A DNA stretch of 64,000 nt from Cytobacillus oceanisediminis (lineage in GTDB: Bacteria > Bacillota > Bacilli > Bacillales > Cytobacillaceae): the NCBI RefSeq assembly GCF_022811925.1, contig NZ_CP065511.1, positions 3,155,501 to 3,219,500 on the forward strand, written 5' to 3'. Position 1 is the stretch's first letter. Each line of letters begins with the position of its first letter. The translations under genes and the position numbers were made by a program. Shown piece after piece: positions 27,407 to 37,432 of the stretch. The notes below the pieces were generated by a model. That model saw only the letters and a program-made list of their open reading frames with translations. It had not been told where the DNA came from and did not search any database.

Positions 27407-28536
27407 CTTCCCTCCTCAAAGTGGACGCGTGCAATGCTGATGGTCACATTGCCGCTTTTCTTTTTCTCAAGCAGCAATTCCTTCGCATTTGCATACCTCT
27501 TGGCCGCCGGCTCACTGACCCCATACGCGCCTGTATATTTAAAAACGGTGTCCGACGGATTCTGCATCGGAATTTCATTCAGCTCTTTTGGTGTGTATGT
27601 AACAAACGGCCAGTTATATTTAGATGTTAATTCAAGCAGGCCTGTCTCGTTTTTTTTCAGATTAATAGATGCAATGGCTTTGACACTTTTTTTGCTCAAC
27701 TTCATTTCAGCCAATGTTTCATCGATGACTTGTTCAATCTCTGCCATTGACGTGCCGCGATTACAGCCAATGCCGAGTACAACGGATTTCGGCCGATACA
27801 AGACTCCGTTGTCGAGCAGAGCCTCTTCATGCGGTTCCATGATGCGATCTGTAATAAGCAGTGCCGCTTGCGGCTTTGCCTTAATGGCTTCCTCTATAGA
27901 TTGATAAATTTTTAGATTGTCCGGCAATTCCCGATCGTACGTCCACCAGTTCTTTTCCCCGGTTTCCTGCACAATTGCCACATGCTCTTCATTGACAACC
28001 GATGCACTGACAGGGGTTAATTTTTCATCACTATCCCACATCCACCCAAATTGGGCGCCAAATAAGTCGACGGGAATGGTTTTTTGAACATCTGACGCGG
28101 TGGTCACAATGGGTGCCGCCCCAATCGCATGGGCAAATTCATGTGTTAATGCATTGGCACCGCCAATATGGCCGGATAACACGCTGATGACATACTGGCC
28201 TTTATCATCAACCACCAGCACGGCAGGGTCCTTCTTTTTATCGATCAAAAGCGGGGCAATCATGCGGACGACAGCACCGAGGGAAATGATGCAGATAATG
28301 CCTTTATACTGCTGGAATAATGCGGGCAATAATAGGCGGACGGTGCCATCGAATAATTGAATTTGCCGCGCTTCTTCATCGCCCTGCTCGAATTTTTTCA
28401 TATAATACAGGTCTGCATACGGGAATTTTTCAGCATAGCTTCTTGCATGTGCCACCCCATGCTTTGTAATGGCAACAAGGGCATAAGGTTTGCGCCTTTC
28501 AATTACCGGTATTTCACCTTCGCGCAAACTAATCAT
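27403..28536 (-). CDS. cbiG: cobalt-precorrin-5A hydrolase
   Basis: 377 residues. YKGIICIISLGAVVRMIAPL and VVDDKGQYVISVLSGHIGGAN are the CbiG N-domain motifs, and VVLGIGCNRGTSMAEIE with SAFASINLKK-like VKAIASINLKKNE mark the C-domain. Opens the delta-lactone ring, releasing C20 as acetaldehyde during ring contraction. Start overlaps the cbiF stop by 8 bp. Confidence 0.95.
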   Translation of the reverse strand: MISLREGEIPVIERRKPYALVAITKHGVAHARSYAEKFPYADLYYMKKFEQGDEEARQIQLFDGTVRLLLPALFQQYKGIICIISLGAVVRMIAPLLIDKKKDPAVLVVDDKGQYVISVLSGHIGGANALTHEFAHAIGAAPIVTTASDVQKTIPVDLFGAQFGWMWDSDEKLTPVSASVVNEEHVAIVQETGEKNWWTYDRELPDNLKIYQSIEEAIKAKPQAALLITDRIMEPHEEALLDNGVLYRPKSVVLGIGCNRGTSMAEIEQVIDETLAEMKLSKKSVKAIASINLKKNETGLLELTSKYNWPFVTYTPKELNEIPMQNPSDTVFKYTGAYGVSEPAAKRYANAKELLLEKKKSGNVTISIARVHFEEGR

Positions 28537-29311
28537 TCGCCGTCACACCTTTTCGGAAGCCATGTGTGAACGTTTTGTCATATAGCTTCGAGCGGTATTC
28601 TTTTTCATGGATATGCGGGTCCAATGCCCAGCCTGCCAGAATCATCGCATGCTTGCGGATGCCGTTGACACGCATCGCTTCGTCCAGCTCAGACAGTGTG
28701 GTGCGGACAATTTTCTGATCCGGCCATGAAGCACGCTGCACAACCGCAACTGGTGTATTGTCCGCCCATCCGGCTGCCTGCAGTTCTTTTGTGATTTTCT
28801 TTGTTAAGGTCGCACTTAGAAACATCGCGATTGTACAGTGATGGCTGGCCAATGCCTGTAATTTTTCACGCTCCGGCACTGGTGTACGCCCTTCAGCCCT
28901 TGTTAATATAAGCGTTTGCGTTAAATCCGGAATGGTCAGTTCTGCACCAACTGCTGCTGCGGAGGCAAAAACAGAACTGACGCCCGGCACAACTTCACAT
29001 CCTATATCGTGCTGTTTCAATAGTGCCACTTGCTCCATCGTAGCTCCGTACATCGCCGGGTCGCCTGTATGTAAACGTACAACCGTTTTGCCAGCATTGA
29101 CGTGCTGGACGATGCAATCCACCATTTCTTCAAGATGCATTCCGGCTGTGCGGATAATCTCTGCCGACTCCTTGGCTTCCGCCACTAATGTCTCGCTGAC
29201 AAGAGAGTCGGTATACATGACAACATCAGCCTTATTTAATAGCTTTAAGCCTTTTACCGTAATTAAATCGGGATCTCCCGGACCTGCTCCGATAATCCAT
29301 ATCTTTTTCAT
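28529..29311 (-). CDS. cbiF: cobalt-precorrin-4 C11-methyltransferase
   Basis: 260 residues from the ATG that overlaps the cbiL stop (ATGA). KIWIIGAGPGDPDLITVKG, VVRLHTGDPAMYGA and VPGVSSVFASAAAVGAELT are CbiF/CobM motifs. Adds the C11 methyl group. An earlier in-frame ATG at 29329 lies inside cbiL and lacks a ribosome site. Confidence 0.95.
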   Translation of the reverse strand: MKKIWIIGAGPGDPDLITVKGLKLLNKADVVMYTDSLVSETLVAEAKESAEIIRTAGMHLEEMVDCIVQHVNAGKTVVRLHTGDPAMYGATMEQVALLKQHDIGCEVVPGVSSVFASAAAVGAELTIPDLTQTLILTRAEGRTPVPEREKLQALASHHCTIAMFLSATLTKKITKELQAAGWADNTPVAVVQRASWPDQKIVRTTLSELDEAMRVNGIRKHAMILAGWALDPHIHEKEYRSKLYDKTFTHGFRKGVTAND

Positions 29312-30012
29312 TTGCGCACCACCATACATGACAAGTAATTTAATTCAGCACCCCGGAGCTCATGGACATTCCATATGACCTCTTCGTCAGATGTTACCTT
29401 TGTAACAACATGTGTTTTTTCCAATAAATTCATTTCCTCCAATAGATTCAGCATATCGTTCAATACTTTCGCTACTTTTATGAAGACAATCGCATCATGA
29501 CTTTCGATCACCCGGCGCATTTCCTCCATATTCTCTGTTGCCGGAATCATAGCGACATGGTCATCGCCATCAGCCAGGGCAATACCTAAGCGATTAACAG
29601 AACCATTAAAGGACGAGATGCCAGCTACCGTTTCAATCGGAACATCAGGATGCATCGTCTGCATCAGCTTCATTAAATGGATAAACGTGCTGAACAGCAT
29701 CGGATCCCCTTCCGTCACGAATGCCACATCTTTTCCCTTAGACAAAAAGCCATATATAGCTTCTGCGGATTTTGTCCACTCAGCGCGCAATGTATCTTTA
29801 TCTTTTGTCATTGGAAAAACCAAGCCAAGCATCTCTTTTTCTTCAGGGTTTATATACATGTCAACGATGCGATGGGCGTATGATTTACTGCCTCTTAATT
29901 TTTTGGGATATGCAATGACCGGGCTTTCCTGCAATTTGCGGAATGCTTTTACCGTGATTAATTCCGGATCTCCCGGCCCGACTCCTAATCCATATAAAGT
30001 TCCGATTCTCAT
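29308..30012 (-). CDS. cbiL: cobalt-precorrin-2 C20-methyltransferase
   Basis: 234 residues. LYGLGVGPGDPELITVKAF, VAFVTEGDPMLFSTFI and VETVAGISSFNGSVNRLG-type IETVAGISSFNG identify CbiL/CobI. Methylates C20 of Co-sirohydrochlorin. Abuts cbiET directly (stop and start one base apart). Confidence 0.93.
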   Translation of the reverse strand: MRIGTLYGLGVGPGDPELITVKAFRKLQESPVIAYPKKLRGSKSYAHRIVDMYINPEEKEMLGLVFPMTKDKDTLRAEWTKSAEAIYGFLSKGKDVAFVTEGDPMLFSTFIHLMKLMQTMHPDVPIETVAGISSFNGSVNRLGIALADGDDHVAMIPATENMEEMRRVIESHDAIVFIKVAKVLNDMLNLLEEMNLLEKTHVVTKVTSDEEVIWNVHELRGAELNYLSCMVVRK

Positions 30013-31218
30013 TTAGTTCTTTCCTTTCTTTGCAGTCACAATAAAAATGGGATTTAACGGCTCGAAGCGCGTTAAATGCAGGATTGGCTTGCTTTTTGAA
30101 ATCTGCGCCTGCATTACGGATACTTCGCAGCCCAGATTTTTCAAATGCTGCATCGCTTCTGCGAGATTTTCGATCGTGGCAATATTCATAACGAGCCGTC
30201 CATTTGGCTGCAGCCGTGAAAGGCATGACTGCAATAAAAGCTCCATATTGCCGCCATTTCCGCCAATAAAAATCGCATGCGGATCAGGAAATTCATCCAG
30301 CCTCTCAGGCGCCTTTCCAAGGACTGCCGTGAAATCTGTCCGATGTTTTAATTGATTTTCCAGGCAGTTTTCCAGGTCGCCCTCATTCTTTTCAATCGCA
30401 TACACGGCACCTTCCCGGGCTATTTTCGCTGCCTCAATCGCAACTGAGCCTGTGCAGGTTCCAATATCCCAGATGATGCTGTTTTCCTTTAGCTCCAGCT
30501 CCTGGATACAAAGAGTCCTGATCTCCTTTTTCGTAATCAAGCCTTTATCCGGCTTTCTCTGTACGAACCTATCATCCGGAATTCCCAGGGAGGCACGCTC
30601 CACTGGCTCACGCTGCTTTAATATCACAACATTCAATGGAAAAAATGACGATTGCTCCATTTCGTCCAAGGTGAAAAAGCGGCAGCGCTCATCTTCCCCC
30701 TGCAGATTTTCAGCAACAAAGGCATCATACTCCGTCATGCCGAACTTCTTTAAATACGTTGCAATGGCCTGCGGTGAATTCTTCTCATCTGTTAAAATAG
30801 CAATCTTTTTCCGCCCGTCGATTCTTTGGGCAAAGCCTTTAATAGAACGGCCGTGCAGGCTGACAATATACGCATCCTGCCAGCTCTCCTGCATTCTTGA
30901 AAAAGCCAGCTGAACAGAGCTTGTATAAGGATAAATCTCCAATGGAAGCTTTTTTGCCAATACACTGCCAAGCCCATAAAACAGAGGATCACCCGACACC
31001 AAAATAACCGTATTGCGTGTTTCCTGCTGCAAATCAGCTGTTAACGCCGACAAGCCGCCTTTGATTACTTTTTTCTCTCCAGTAAATTCCGGGAAAAATT
31101 GCAAATGCCGTTCCCCGCCGACCAGGACATCACATTCATAAATCCAGTCTATGTATGGGGGGAGCAATCCTTCTGCGCCATTATCCCCGATACCAATCAT
31201 CTTCATCCAATTTGTCAA
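30013..31218 (-). CDS. cbiET: fused cobalt-precorrin-7 C5-methyltransferase / precorrin-8 C15-methyltransferase, decarboxylating
   Basis: 401 residues. The N-terminal half is CbiE ([33 protein letters not shown]) and the C-terminal half from about residue 210 is CbiT ([22 protein letters not shown] motif, [11 protein letters not shown]). Fusion is normal in Bacillus. A TTG at 31218 with AGGAAAGG upstream is used here; ATG five codons later is an alternative. The start lies 38 bp within cbiD. Confidence 0.93.
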   Translation of the reverse strand: MTNWMKMIGIGDNGAEGLLPPYIDWIYECDVLVGGERHLQFFPEFTGEKKVIKGGLSALTADLQQETRNTVILVSGDPLFYGLGSVLAKKLPLEIYPYTSSVQLAFSRMQESWQDAYIVSLHGRSIKGFAQRIDGRKKIAILTDEKNSPQAIATYLKKFGMTEYDAFVAENLQGEDERCRFFTLDEMEQSSFFPLNVVILKQREPVERASLGIPDDRFVQRKPDKGLITKKEIRTLCIQELELKENSIIWDIGTCTGSVAIEAAKIAREGAVYAIEKNEGDLENCLENQLKHRTDFTAVLGKAPERLDEFPDPHAIFIGGNGGNMELLLQSCLSRLQPNGRLVMNIATIENLAEAMQHLKNLGCEVSVMQAQISKSKPILHLTRFEPLNPIFIVTAKKGKN

Positions 31219-32317
31219 TATTCTCAGCCTTTCCTAGACAGCTTCCCTTCATGGCATACAGAGTTGTCGATACTTTGATCTTCTCGTTCATATGATTGAG
31301 TGCATAATAGCAGCAGTTTCGGCAAAGGGCTTCAAAGAATTCTTCGTTTTCATGAAGGATTTCACCCACCTGTGAAGCCGTATTTGCCTGTAAAATGTCC
31401 TGCTGAATTTCCTCACTGACTCCCACTTTATTGGCCATACCTGCTAAAAACTCGAAACTGACTGGTGCACTTTTCGAGTGCACCATCATGACTCCCTGTG
31501 CAACCTTTGAGAATTTCCCCATCATCCCTACAAGAGAGACTTTGGGAATCTTCTTCCTTGCTATATTCTTCAAAGTAAAACCGACAAAGTCGCCCATTTC
31601 GATAAAGGCTTCTTCCGGCAAATGCGGATACTGCTTCATGGCAAATTTTTCACTGCGTCCGCCTGTTGTAATGACTAAATGATCACATCCTGCTTCTTTT
31701 GCGACATTGATCGCCTGAGCGATACTTGCCATATAGGCTGAACTGGAAAATGGCACCACCGTTCCCCGTGTACCTAAAATCGAGATGCCTCCGATAATGC
31801 CTAATCGGCCATTCAATGTTTTTTCTGCTATTTCTACACCGTCCGGAACCGAAATGACCACCTCAATGCCGCGAGTTACTTTATATTTGTCCATTGCTTC
31901 CTGGACGACACCATGGATCATTTTACGGGGCACAGGGTTGATCGCTGCTTGCCCTACCGCTACTGGCAGCCCTGCTTTCGTGACCCGTCCTACACCGATC
32001 CCGCCATCTAAATGGATGCCTTCTTTTTTGGCATATGTGACCGTACTTTGAATTCGTGCCTGATGTGTGGCGTCCGGGTCGTCCCCTGCATCTTTGATCG
32101 TTTCGCACATGACCCGGCCATCTGACCGATCAAAAGCCGTCACTTTAAAAGTGGCATACTGGCCAACCGGCAGATAAATCGTAACTTCATTTGGCACCTC
32201 TCCGGTCACAAGTGCCTGCAGTGCTGCCTTTGTCATGGCTGCTGCACAGGCACCTGTCGTATAGCCGTGCCGCATTTGGGATGGATCTTTTTTATTTCGC
32301 TGCTTTTGCCCGTTCAT
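31181..32317 (-). CDS. cbiD: cobalt-precorrin-5B C1-methyltransferase
   Basis: About 378 residues. [17 protein letters not shown] is the CbiD N-terminal motif; [15 protein letters not shown] and [15 protein letters not shown] follow. Methylates C1 after ring contraction. The start is uncertain: ATG 32317 or 32338, both inside the end of cbiC, so translation is probably coupled. Confidence 0.9.
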   Translation of the reverse strand: MNGQKQRNKKDPSQMRHGYTTGACAAAMTKAALQALVTGEVPNEVTIYLPVGQYATFKVTAFDRSDGRVMCETIKDAGDDPDATHQARIQSTVTYAKKEGIHLDGGIGVGRVTKAGLPVAVGQAAINPVPRKMIHGVVQEAMDKYKVTRGIEVVISVPDGVEIAEKTLNGRLGIIGGISILGTRGTVVPFSSSAYMASIAQAINVAKEAGCDHLVITTGGRSEKFAMKQYPHLPEEAFIEMGDFVGFTLKNIARKKIPKVSLVGMMGKFSKVAQGVMMVHSKSAPVSFEFLAGMANKVGVSEEIQQDILQANTASQVGEILHENEEFFEALCRNCCYYALNHMNEKIKVSTTLYAMKGSCLGKAENIDKLDEDDWYRG

Positions 32318-32966
32318 CCGCCATAATCGAAATGGCATTCAGCGCAGCGACCGTCACTGTACTGCCACCCTTTCTCCCTGCATTCGTAATAAATGGGATC
32401 CCTTCAAGCACGGCCAGCTCGGCTTTGGACTCTGCCGCTGATACAAAGCCGACTGGCATGCCAATAATTAAGTCAGGTTTTGCGAGGCCTTCTTTAATTA
32501 GACGAATCAATTCAAGCAATGCTGTTGGCGCATTGCCGATGGCATAGATTCCTCCTTCGTGCAGACTCGTTGCTTTTTGCATGGAAATGATCGCACGTGT
32601 TGTTCCCTGAGACTTTGCTTCTTTTGAAACATCTTCATCCGCAATATAACAATGCAGGTCCCCGCCATGCTTCTGGAATCGCTTGCGTCCTGACCCGCTT
32701 TCAATCATCTGTACATCTGCCACGACATGACGGCCCGCTAAAATGGATTGAATCCCTGCTTCAATGGCATCTGGAGTGAAAATCATGCTTCTTCCCAGCT
32801 CGAAATCTGCAGAGGCATGGATGACACGCCGAACCACCAGCCACTGCTCGTCTGTAAATGGATGTTCGCCCATCTCCTCTTTAATAATCGCAAAGCTGTG
32901 ATCATAAATTTTATCCGGATCTACCGTTAACGGTACAAAGGTTGTATTAAAGTTCATGTTTGCCAT
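32292..32966 (-). CDS. cbiC: cobalt-precorrin-8 methylmutase
   Basis: 224 residues. IHASADFELGRSMIF carries the catalytic His; VVADVQMIESG and IGMPVGFVSAAESKAEL complete the CbiC signature. Moves the C11 methyl to C12, giving cobyrinic acid. The start is set at ATG 32966 with GGGAGGG eight bases upstream; this overlaps the end of cbiJ by 13 bp. Confidence 0.95.
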   Translation of the reverse strand: MANMNFNTTFVPLTVDPDKIYDHSFAIIKEEMGEHPFTDEQWLVVRRVIHASADFELGRSMIFTPDAIEAGIQSILAGRHVVADVQMIESGSGRKRFQKHGGDLHCYIADEDVSKEAKSQGTTRAIISMQKATSLHEGGIYAIGNAPTALLELIRLIKEGLAKPDLIIGMPVGFVSAAESKAELAVLEGIPFITNAGRKGGSTVTVAALNAISIMADERAKAAK

Positions 32967-33724
32967 GTGTAAAGCCCTCCCAATTTTTGAGTCACTTCTT
33001 CGAAAGAAGTGCAAAAGTTTTCATACACGAGCGGCGGCCGCTTAATCAAAATAACAGGAATCCCCAGTTCCAGAGCAGCTGTCATTTTCTCATCCACCGA
33101 CCCCACCTTGCCGCTTTCTTTAGTAATCATCAGTGTCACATCGTATTGCTCACATAGAGCTTTGTTTAATGATTCGGAAAATGGTCCCTGGATCGCAATA
33201 ATGTCCTTTTGCTTAACGCCAAGCTTATGGCATTTTTCCATGTTTCCCATGTTTGGGAGCATCCTGCATACAAGCCGGATATCATCCTGCATCAAATAGT
33301 TTGTGAAGATTTCCAGCGTTTTGCTGCCGGTTGTCAGCATGATCGTCCCTTTATGCGATTGAGCCAATTTCGCTGCTTCCTCATAACTTTCAGCTTCAGT
33401 TATGAGCGGTGAGGTAAACTGTTCATTTGGCCTTTCGTAGCGTATGTAAGGAATGCTGCATGCTTTGGCTGCTGACATTGCCGTTTTTGACGCTTCTTCC
33501 GCATAGGGATGGCTCGCATCAATCACAGTGGTCATCTCTTGCATCTGAATCAGTTCAATCATGTCATTTTCTGACAGCCGCCCCACTTTATAAGAAATGC
33601 CTTCAGCTTTCAAGCTGTCCGCTGCCGATTCAGTGACAACGGTTGCCAACAAGGAATAACCTTGATTTTTCAATTGAACAGCTAATGCTCTCGCATCACT
33701 TGTGCCTGCTAAAAATAAAATCAT
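32954..33724 (-). CDS. cbiJ: cobalt-precorrin-6A reductase
   Basis: 256 residues. ILFLAGTSDARALAVQL at the N-terminus, TTVIDASHPYAEEASKTA and GTIMLTTGSKTLEIF are CbiJ/CobK motifs. Reduces the macrocycle with NAD(P)H. Follows cbiH60 with a 9-bp gap. Confidence 0.94.
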   Translation of the reverse strand: MILFLAGTSDARALAVQLKNQGYSLLATVVTESAADSLKAEGISYKVGRLSENDMIELIQMQEMTTVIDASHPYAEEASKTAMSAAKACSIPYIRYERPNEQFTSPLITEAESYEEAAKLAQSHKGTIMLTTGSKTLEIFTNYLMQDDIRLVCRMLPNMGNMEKCHKLGVKQKDIIAIQGPFSESLNKALCEQYDVTLMITKESGKVGSVDEKMTAALELGIPVILIKRPPLVYENFCTSFEEVTQKLGGLYTWQT

Positions 33725-33733
33725 GAGATCCTC

Positions 33734-35356
33734 CTAATCCCCGCATGGTGCCGGCTCGACTTCGATCCTGGAGCTCATATCCTGATAGGTAAAATACTGA
33801 ATTTTTTTCACCCGCTTAAAATATTTAAAAAGCCGTTCATTTGGATGCGCATTTTCTTTGTATTCTTCTATAATCTCTTTTAATAACGGCACCAGATGAT
33901 CGGGCTCAATTCCCTCTGCCACCGGCTGGGCAGCATGAGCTGTCCGGCCAACCGGCTTTGCCCCGATAAATAAATCAAACTTCTTCTTGCGGTAAACAAT
34001 GCCGATATCATCAAATACGGCCCGATAACAGGCCATACCGCAGCCATTAAAGCCAATATGCAATTCCTTTGGAAGCTTTAAGCCCCCCAGTTCAGCTGCA
34101 ATTTCCTCTGCATACGGAATGGATTCTGCTTTCTCCCCGTAGCAAAAATCGCAGGCTTTTACATTTAAAACATCCCCTACTGGCATGACTGTCAGATGGT
34201 TTTGTTCGAGTTTTTCCACAATCGATTGAGGCTGATCTGTTGGAACCTTGATTAATAAACGGTGATCCGGTGTATATTCCATGGTGCCTTTCTCGCCAAC
34301 AGCTTCTGCCAATACACGCATTTGGTCAGCTGTAATAAATTTATTGGCAACACCAGGCGAAACCGCAAATTCAAATATATCTTCGATTGGCTGCTGCACC
34401 AAATGTGTTTGGTCAATCTCCGATTTCGTCACCATCGATAATGCCTTAAAAGCCATATCCAGTGAGCTGGCTGCTTGTTTTTTGCTTTCAATCTGCTCGT
34501 AGCCTGCCTGTGCTTCCCCGGTTTCCTGATTTAATGCCCATGGCTCCGCTTCCTTTTTTAAACGCTGATGCGGCTTTAAGCTTTGCTTCTCTTCGCCAAG
34601 CGTATACTTTCTCTGATATCCGCGAGGCGTAATGATCTTGTTGTCATAAAAGAAAGTAGAGGAATTCCCGATCACGACTGTTGTCAGCATGCCTATATCG
34701 TGATCAAGCATTTCCGCCAGAGTAGTCAGAATGACATTCTGATTTTCGCGGTAAGCACTTTTCACAAGCCCCACTGGTGTATCAGGAGAACGATATTTTA
34801 ATAGAATCCTTTGTGCCTCGACAATCTGTCGTGTCCGCCGGCCGCTTTTCGGGTTATATAAAGCAATGACAAAATCCGCCATCCCGGCTGCTTCAATGCG
34901 CTTCTCGATCACCGTCCAGGGTGTTAGATGATCGCTCAAACTGATGGTGCAGGAGTCATGCATGACAGGTGCCCCCAGTAAACTCGCACATGAATTAATC
35001 GCAGAGATGCCAGGAACAATTTCCACTTCGATTCCTTCTTCTTCCGTCCAGCCCATTTCGATCAGCACTTCATACACTAGGCCGGCCATGCCGTATACAC
35101 CCGAGTCACCGCTCGATATCACGGAAACAATATGGCCAGCTTCCGCTCTTTTCACTGCATCCTGCGCACGGGATACCTCCTCAGTCATCCCTGTGCTGAC
35201 AATGGAACTTGCTGTTACGAATGGCATGATCAGCTCTACGTAAGTTTTGTAGCCAATAATGCAATCACTCTGCTGCAGCGCATCCACAGCCCGTTTGGTT
35301 ATATGCTCACGATCGCCCGGACCGAAGCCAACAACAAAGATTTTCCCCTTTTTCAT
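33734..35356 (-). CDS. cbiH60: CbiH60: cobalt-factor III C17-methyltransferase fused to a nitrite-reductase-like iron-sulfur domain
   Basis: About 540 residues from ATG 35356 (GGAGGT upstream). Residues 1-240 are CbiH (IFVVGFGPGDREHITKRA, VISSGDSGVYGMAG, VPGISAINSCASLLGAP). The C-terminal part resembles nitrite/sulfite reductase half-domains, with KACDFCYGEKAES and LHIGFNGCGMACYRA giving four Cys for a [4Fe-4S] cluster. This large form is the ring-contracting enzyme described in B. megaterium. First gene of the operon, about 245 bp downstream of the cobalamin riboswitch. Confidence 0.95.
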   Translation of the reverse strand: MKKGKIFVVGFGPGDREHITKRAVDALQQSDCIIGYKTYVELIMPFVTASSIVSTGMTEEVSRAQDAVKRAEAGHIVSVISSGDSGVYGMAGLVYEVLIEMGWTEEEGIEVEIVPGISAINSCASLLGAPVMHDSCTISLSDHLTPWTVIEKRIEAAGMADFVIALYNPKSGRRTRQIVEAQRILLKYRSPDTPVGLVKSAYRENQNVILTTLAEMLDHDIGMLTTVVIGNSSTFFYDNKIITPRGYQRKYTLGEEKQSLKPHQRLKKEAEPWALNQETGEAQAGYEQIESKKQAASSLDMAFKALSMVTKSEIDQTHLVQQPIEDIFEFAVSPGVANKFITADQMRVLAEAVGEKGTMEYTPDHRLLIKVPTDQPQSIVEKLEQNHLTVMPVGDVLNVKACDFCYGEKAESIPYAEEIAAELGGLKLPKELHIGFNGCGMACYRAVFDDIGIVYRKKKFDLFIGAKPVGRTAHAAQPVAEGIEPDHLVPLLKEIIEEYKENAHPNERLFKYFKRVKKIQYFTYQDMSSRIEVEPAPCGD

Positions 35357-35462
35357 AGGCTTACCTCCAATTAAGAAAAGCACATCGCCTTGCCTGCTGC
35401 CGTGCTGCTCGAGCAGGCGCCCTGTGCCAGACAATTCTCAAAGTTCAATGCTTCTTGCCAAA

Positions 35463-35504
35463 TAAAAAATGCCTGCACTCCTTTTCAAAGGAATACAGGC
35501 ATTT
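35463..35504 (-). terminator. leader terminator of the cobalamin riboswitch
   Basis: On the minus strand AAATGCCTG pairs with CAGGCATTT, with a second inner stem (ATTCCTTT / AAGGAGT), followed by T6. It lies between the aptamer and cbiH60, the right place for a transcription-attenuating expression platform. Confidence 0.85.
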
Positions 35505-35600
35505 GAAATGACAGTATAAAAATAAGCATACTGAAACCCAAAAACAATTGATCATAATTGTCCCGCCTATACTTCTCCCTCCGAAAAGCAAGTGTCGTTT

Positions 35601-35748
35601 AAATAAGCAGGTTTCCTGACTTAAGCTTCTTCTTACTCTTACACCTTCCCGATTTCTCAGTGGTATTGTAATTTCATCAGCTTTTACAGTAGCGGGGGCT
35701 GTACTAGACTTTCACTAGTTTCCCTTTTACCTCACCAAATGTGAGCAC
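35601..35748 (-). promoter_or_regulatory. cobalamin riboswitch
   Basis: The minus strand shows the B12-box-like segment AAGTCAGGAAACCTGCTTA at the 3' end, the core CCCCCGCTACTGT, and CCACTGAGAAATCGGGAAGG in between, with a P1/P2 region TCACATTTGGTGAGG at the 5' side. Binding of adenosylcobalamin should favour the downstream terminator and reduce expression of the cbi operon. Confidence 0.93.
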
Positions 35749-35778
35749 TTATTCAAATTGATATATTAATTTTTTACT

Positions 35779-35808
35779 AATATAACATATAATGACCAAT
35801 TTTGACAT
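35779..35808 (-). promoter_or_regulatory. possible promoter of the cobalamin operon
   Basis: Minus strand: ATGTCA, 18 bases, TATATT, about 30 bp before the riboswitch. The -35 box is poor, so this is tentative. Confidence 0.3.
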
Positions 35809-35818
35809 ATTATTTTTT

Positions 35819-37042
35819 TCATAATTTTTTTAATGCTGTGTTAATGCCTTTGACATTATAAAATTCATGCCGTTTATATTGGACCATAGATACAATACCA
35901 AGAATCGGTCCAATCGCTAAACATGTAAAGACCCATTCCCAACCTACTAACCTCTGAATAATAGGGATTAGATTTATAGAAAATATAGTGATTAGGAAAC
36001 CAATACACATTTGAAAAGTCAGTGCTGTTCCTACATACTCAACTTCTGAAACTTCTGAAACTGCGGCAGAAAACTGGGCAGAATCTGCGATGACAGACAT
36101 TCCCCAAATGATAGAAAGGAGGAGAGTCAACCAAATATATTGACCAAAAGTAAAACCAATCAAGATACAGCAAATGGCACTGATAAACATAGAAATAATC
36201 GTTAGATTAGCTCTTCCAATTTTATCTGAGACTAGTCCACCTACTACACAACCAATTCCCCCTGCAATTCCGATTATAATAAAAGAGGATAATGCAATGA
36301 ACCAAGGAGGAATCCCTGGTGAATAGCTTGTAAAACTAGCGGTCAAAAAGATAGGAATCCACGTCCACATCGCATACAATTCCCACATATGCCCAAAATA
36401 ACCGTAGTTCGCAAGCATTACTGGTTTATTCGATACTACCTTTTTAATTAATTTAAAAGAGAAAGGCAATTTTTTAGTTGTTACTGGAGCATCTTTTAAA
36501 ACCCAATTGACTATTATAGCTGCCAGGAGAGCCAATATTGAACTGCAAATAATCACTAATTGCCAATTTAAAGAAGAAGTGAATATAACAATAAAATGTG
36601 GCAAAGAGGACCCTAGAGTTAAGGCGGCTATTAAGATACCAACAGCAAGCCCACGTTTTTTTGGAAACCATTGTGATAAAATTTTTACAGCTGTCGGGTA
36701 TACACCAGCGAGTGATACACCGGTTAATATCCTAAGCAGGATACCGAAAAAAGCCTGATCTACCAGTATAAGTAAGACATTCAATAGTGCCCCTAGAAAC
36801 GCTGAAACGGCAAGAACCTTTCGGGGATTAAAACGATCTGCTATCCCAAAATATGAACTAACTAATGCACCTATTACAAAACCAATTGGGACAGAAGCAG
36901 ACAGCCATGCTTCTGAGTTGGAGCTAAGGTTCCATACTTGAATTAATTCAGGGGCTATAACCGAAGCACTAAACCACAGGCTTAATGCGCATAATTCAGC
37001 TAATCCAATCCATACTAACGCTCTCCATGAACCTCGAATCAT
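35819..37042 (-). CDS. MFS transporter
   Basis: 407 residues and 12 predicted helices. Features: LAELCALSLWFSASVIAPEL in helix 1, ADRFNPRKVLAVSAF in loop 2-3, PTAVKILSQWFPKKRGLAVG in loop 4-5 and VSDKIGRANLT in loop 8-9. The substrate cannot be read; sequences of this type are annotated as cyanate- or nitrate-like MFS members. AAAGGGGGG ribosome site before the ATG. It lies just upstream of the cobalamin leader on the same strand, with no terminator seen between them. Confidence 0.8.
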   Translation of the reverse strand: MIRGSWRALVWIGLAELCALSLWFSASVIAPELIQVWNLSSNSEAWLSASVPIGFVIGALVSSYFGIADRFNPRKVLAVSAFLGALLNVLLILVDQAFFGILLRILTGVSLAGVYPTAVKILSQWFPKKRGLAVGILIAALTLGSSLPHFIVIFTSSLNWQLVIICSSILALLAAIIVNWVLKDAPVTTKKLPFSFKLIKKVVSNKPVMLANYGYFGHMWELYAMWTWIPIFLTASFTSYSPGIPPWFIALSSFIIIGIAGGIGCVVGGLVSDKIGRANLTIISMFISAICCILIGFTFGQYIWLTLLLSIIWGMSVIADSAQFSAAVSEVSEVEYVGTALTFQMCIGFLITIFSINLIPIIQRLVGWEWVFTCLAIGPILGIVSMVQYKRHEFYNVKGINTALKKL

Positions 37043-37349
37043 AATATCCCCCCTTTTAAATAAAGCGTAATATTATAATTATACAGAATATTTAAAACAT
37101 AACTTTTTTATCCTCTTCAACATTAATTGACCTGCCAAATGATGGGCTATTCTCCTTGAGAACAATTATTTCATAATTAAATTCTCTCTTTTCTATTTTC
37201 TTCCTCACTTCCCTGCGTCTAAAAGTATCCTTTTAGTAACCTTCTCACAAAAAAGTGCGTTCTTCCATGAAAAAGATTTATTTTTTAGAATATATTCAAG
37301 ATAGAGAAAATAAAAATTTTGGTTTCTTATAAAATTAAGGTGAAGCATT
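37043..37349. other. intergenic region upstream of the MFS gene
   Basis: About 300 bp, AT-rich, no supported ORF. It should contain the MFS promoter on the minus strand; I see no distinct operator. Confidence 0.4.
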
Positions 37350-37384
37350 AAAAAAACCGGACAACCATCATGGTCATCCGGTTA
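37350..37384 (-). terminator. terminator of the arginine-catabolic operon
   Basis: Minus strand: AACCGGATGACCAT pairs with ATGGTTGTCCGGTT and is followed by a run of T. It lies about 50 bp after the permease stop codon. Confidence 0.85.
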
Positions 37385-37432
37385 ATCCTGGTATTTAGTC
37401 ACACCGAAACATACAAATGTCTACGATTGCTC

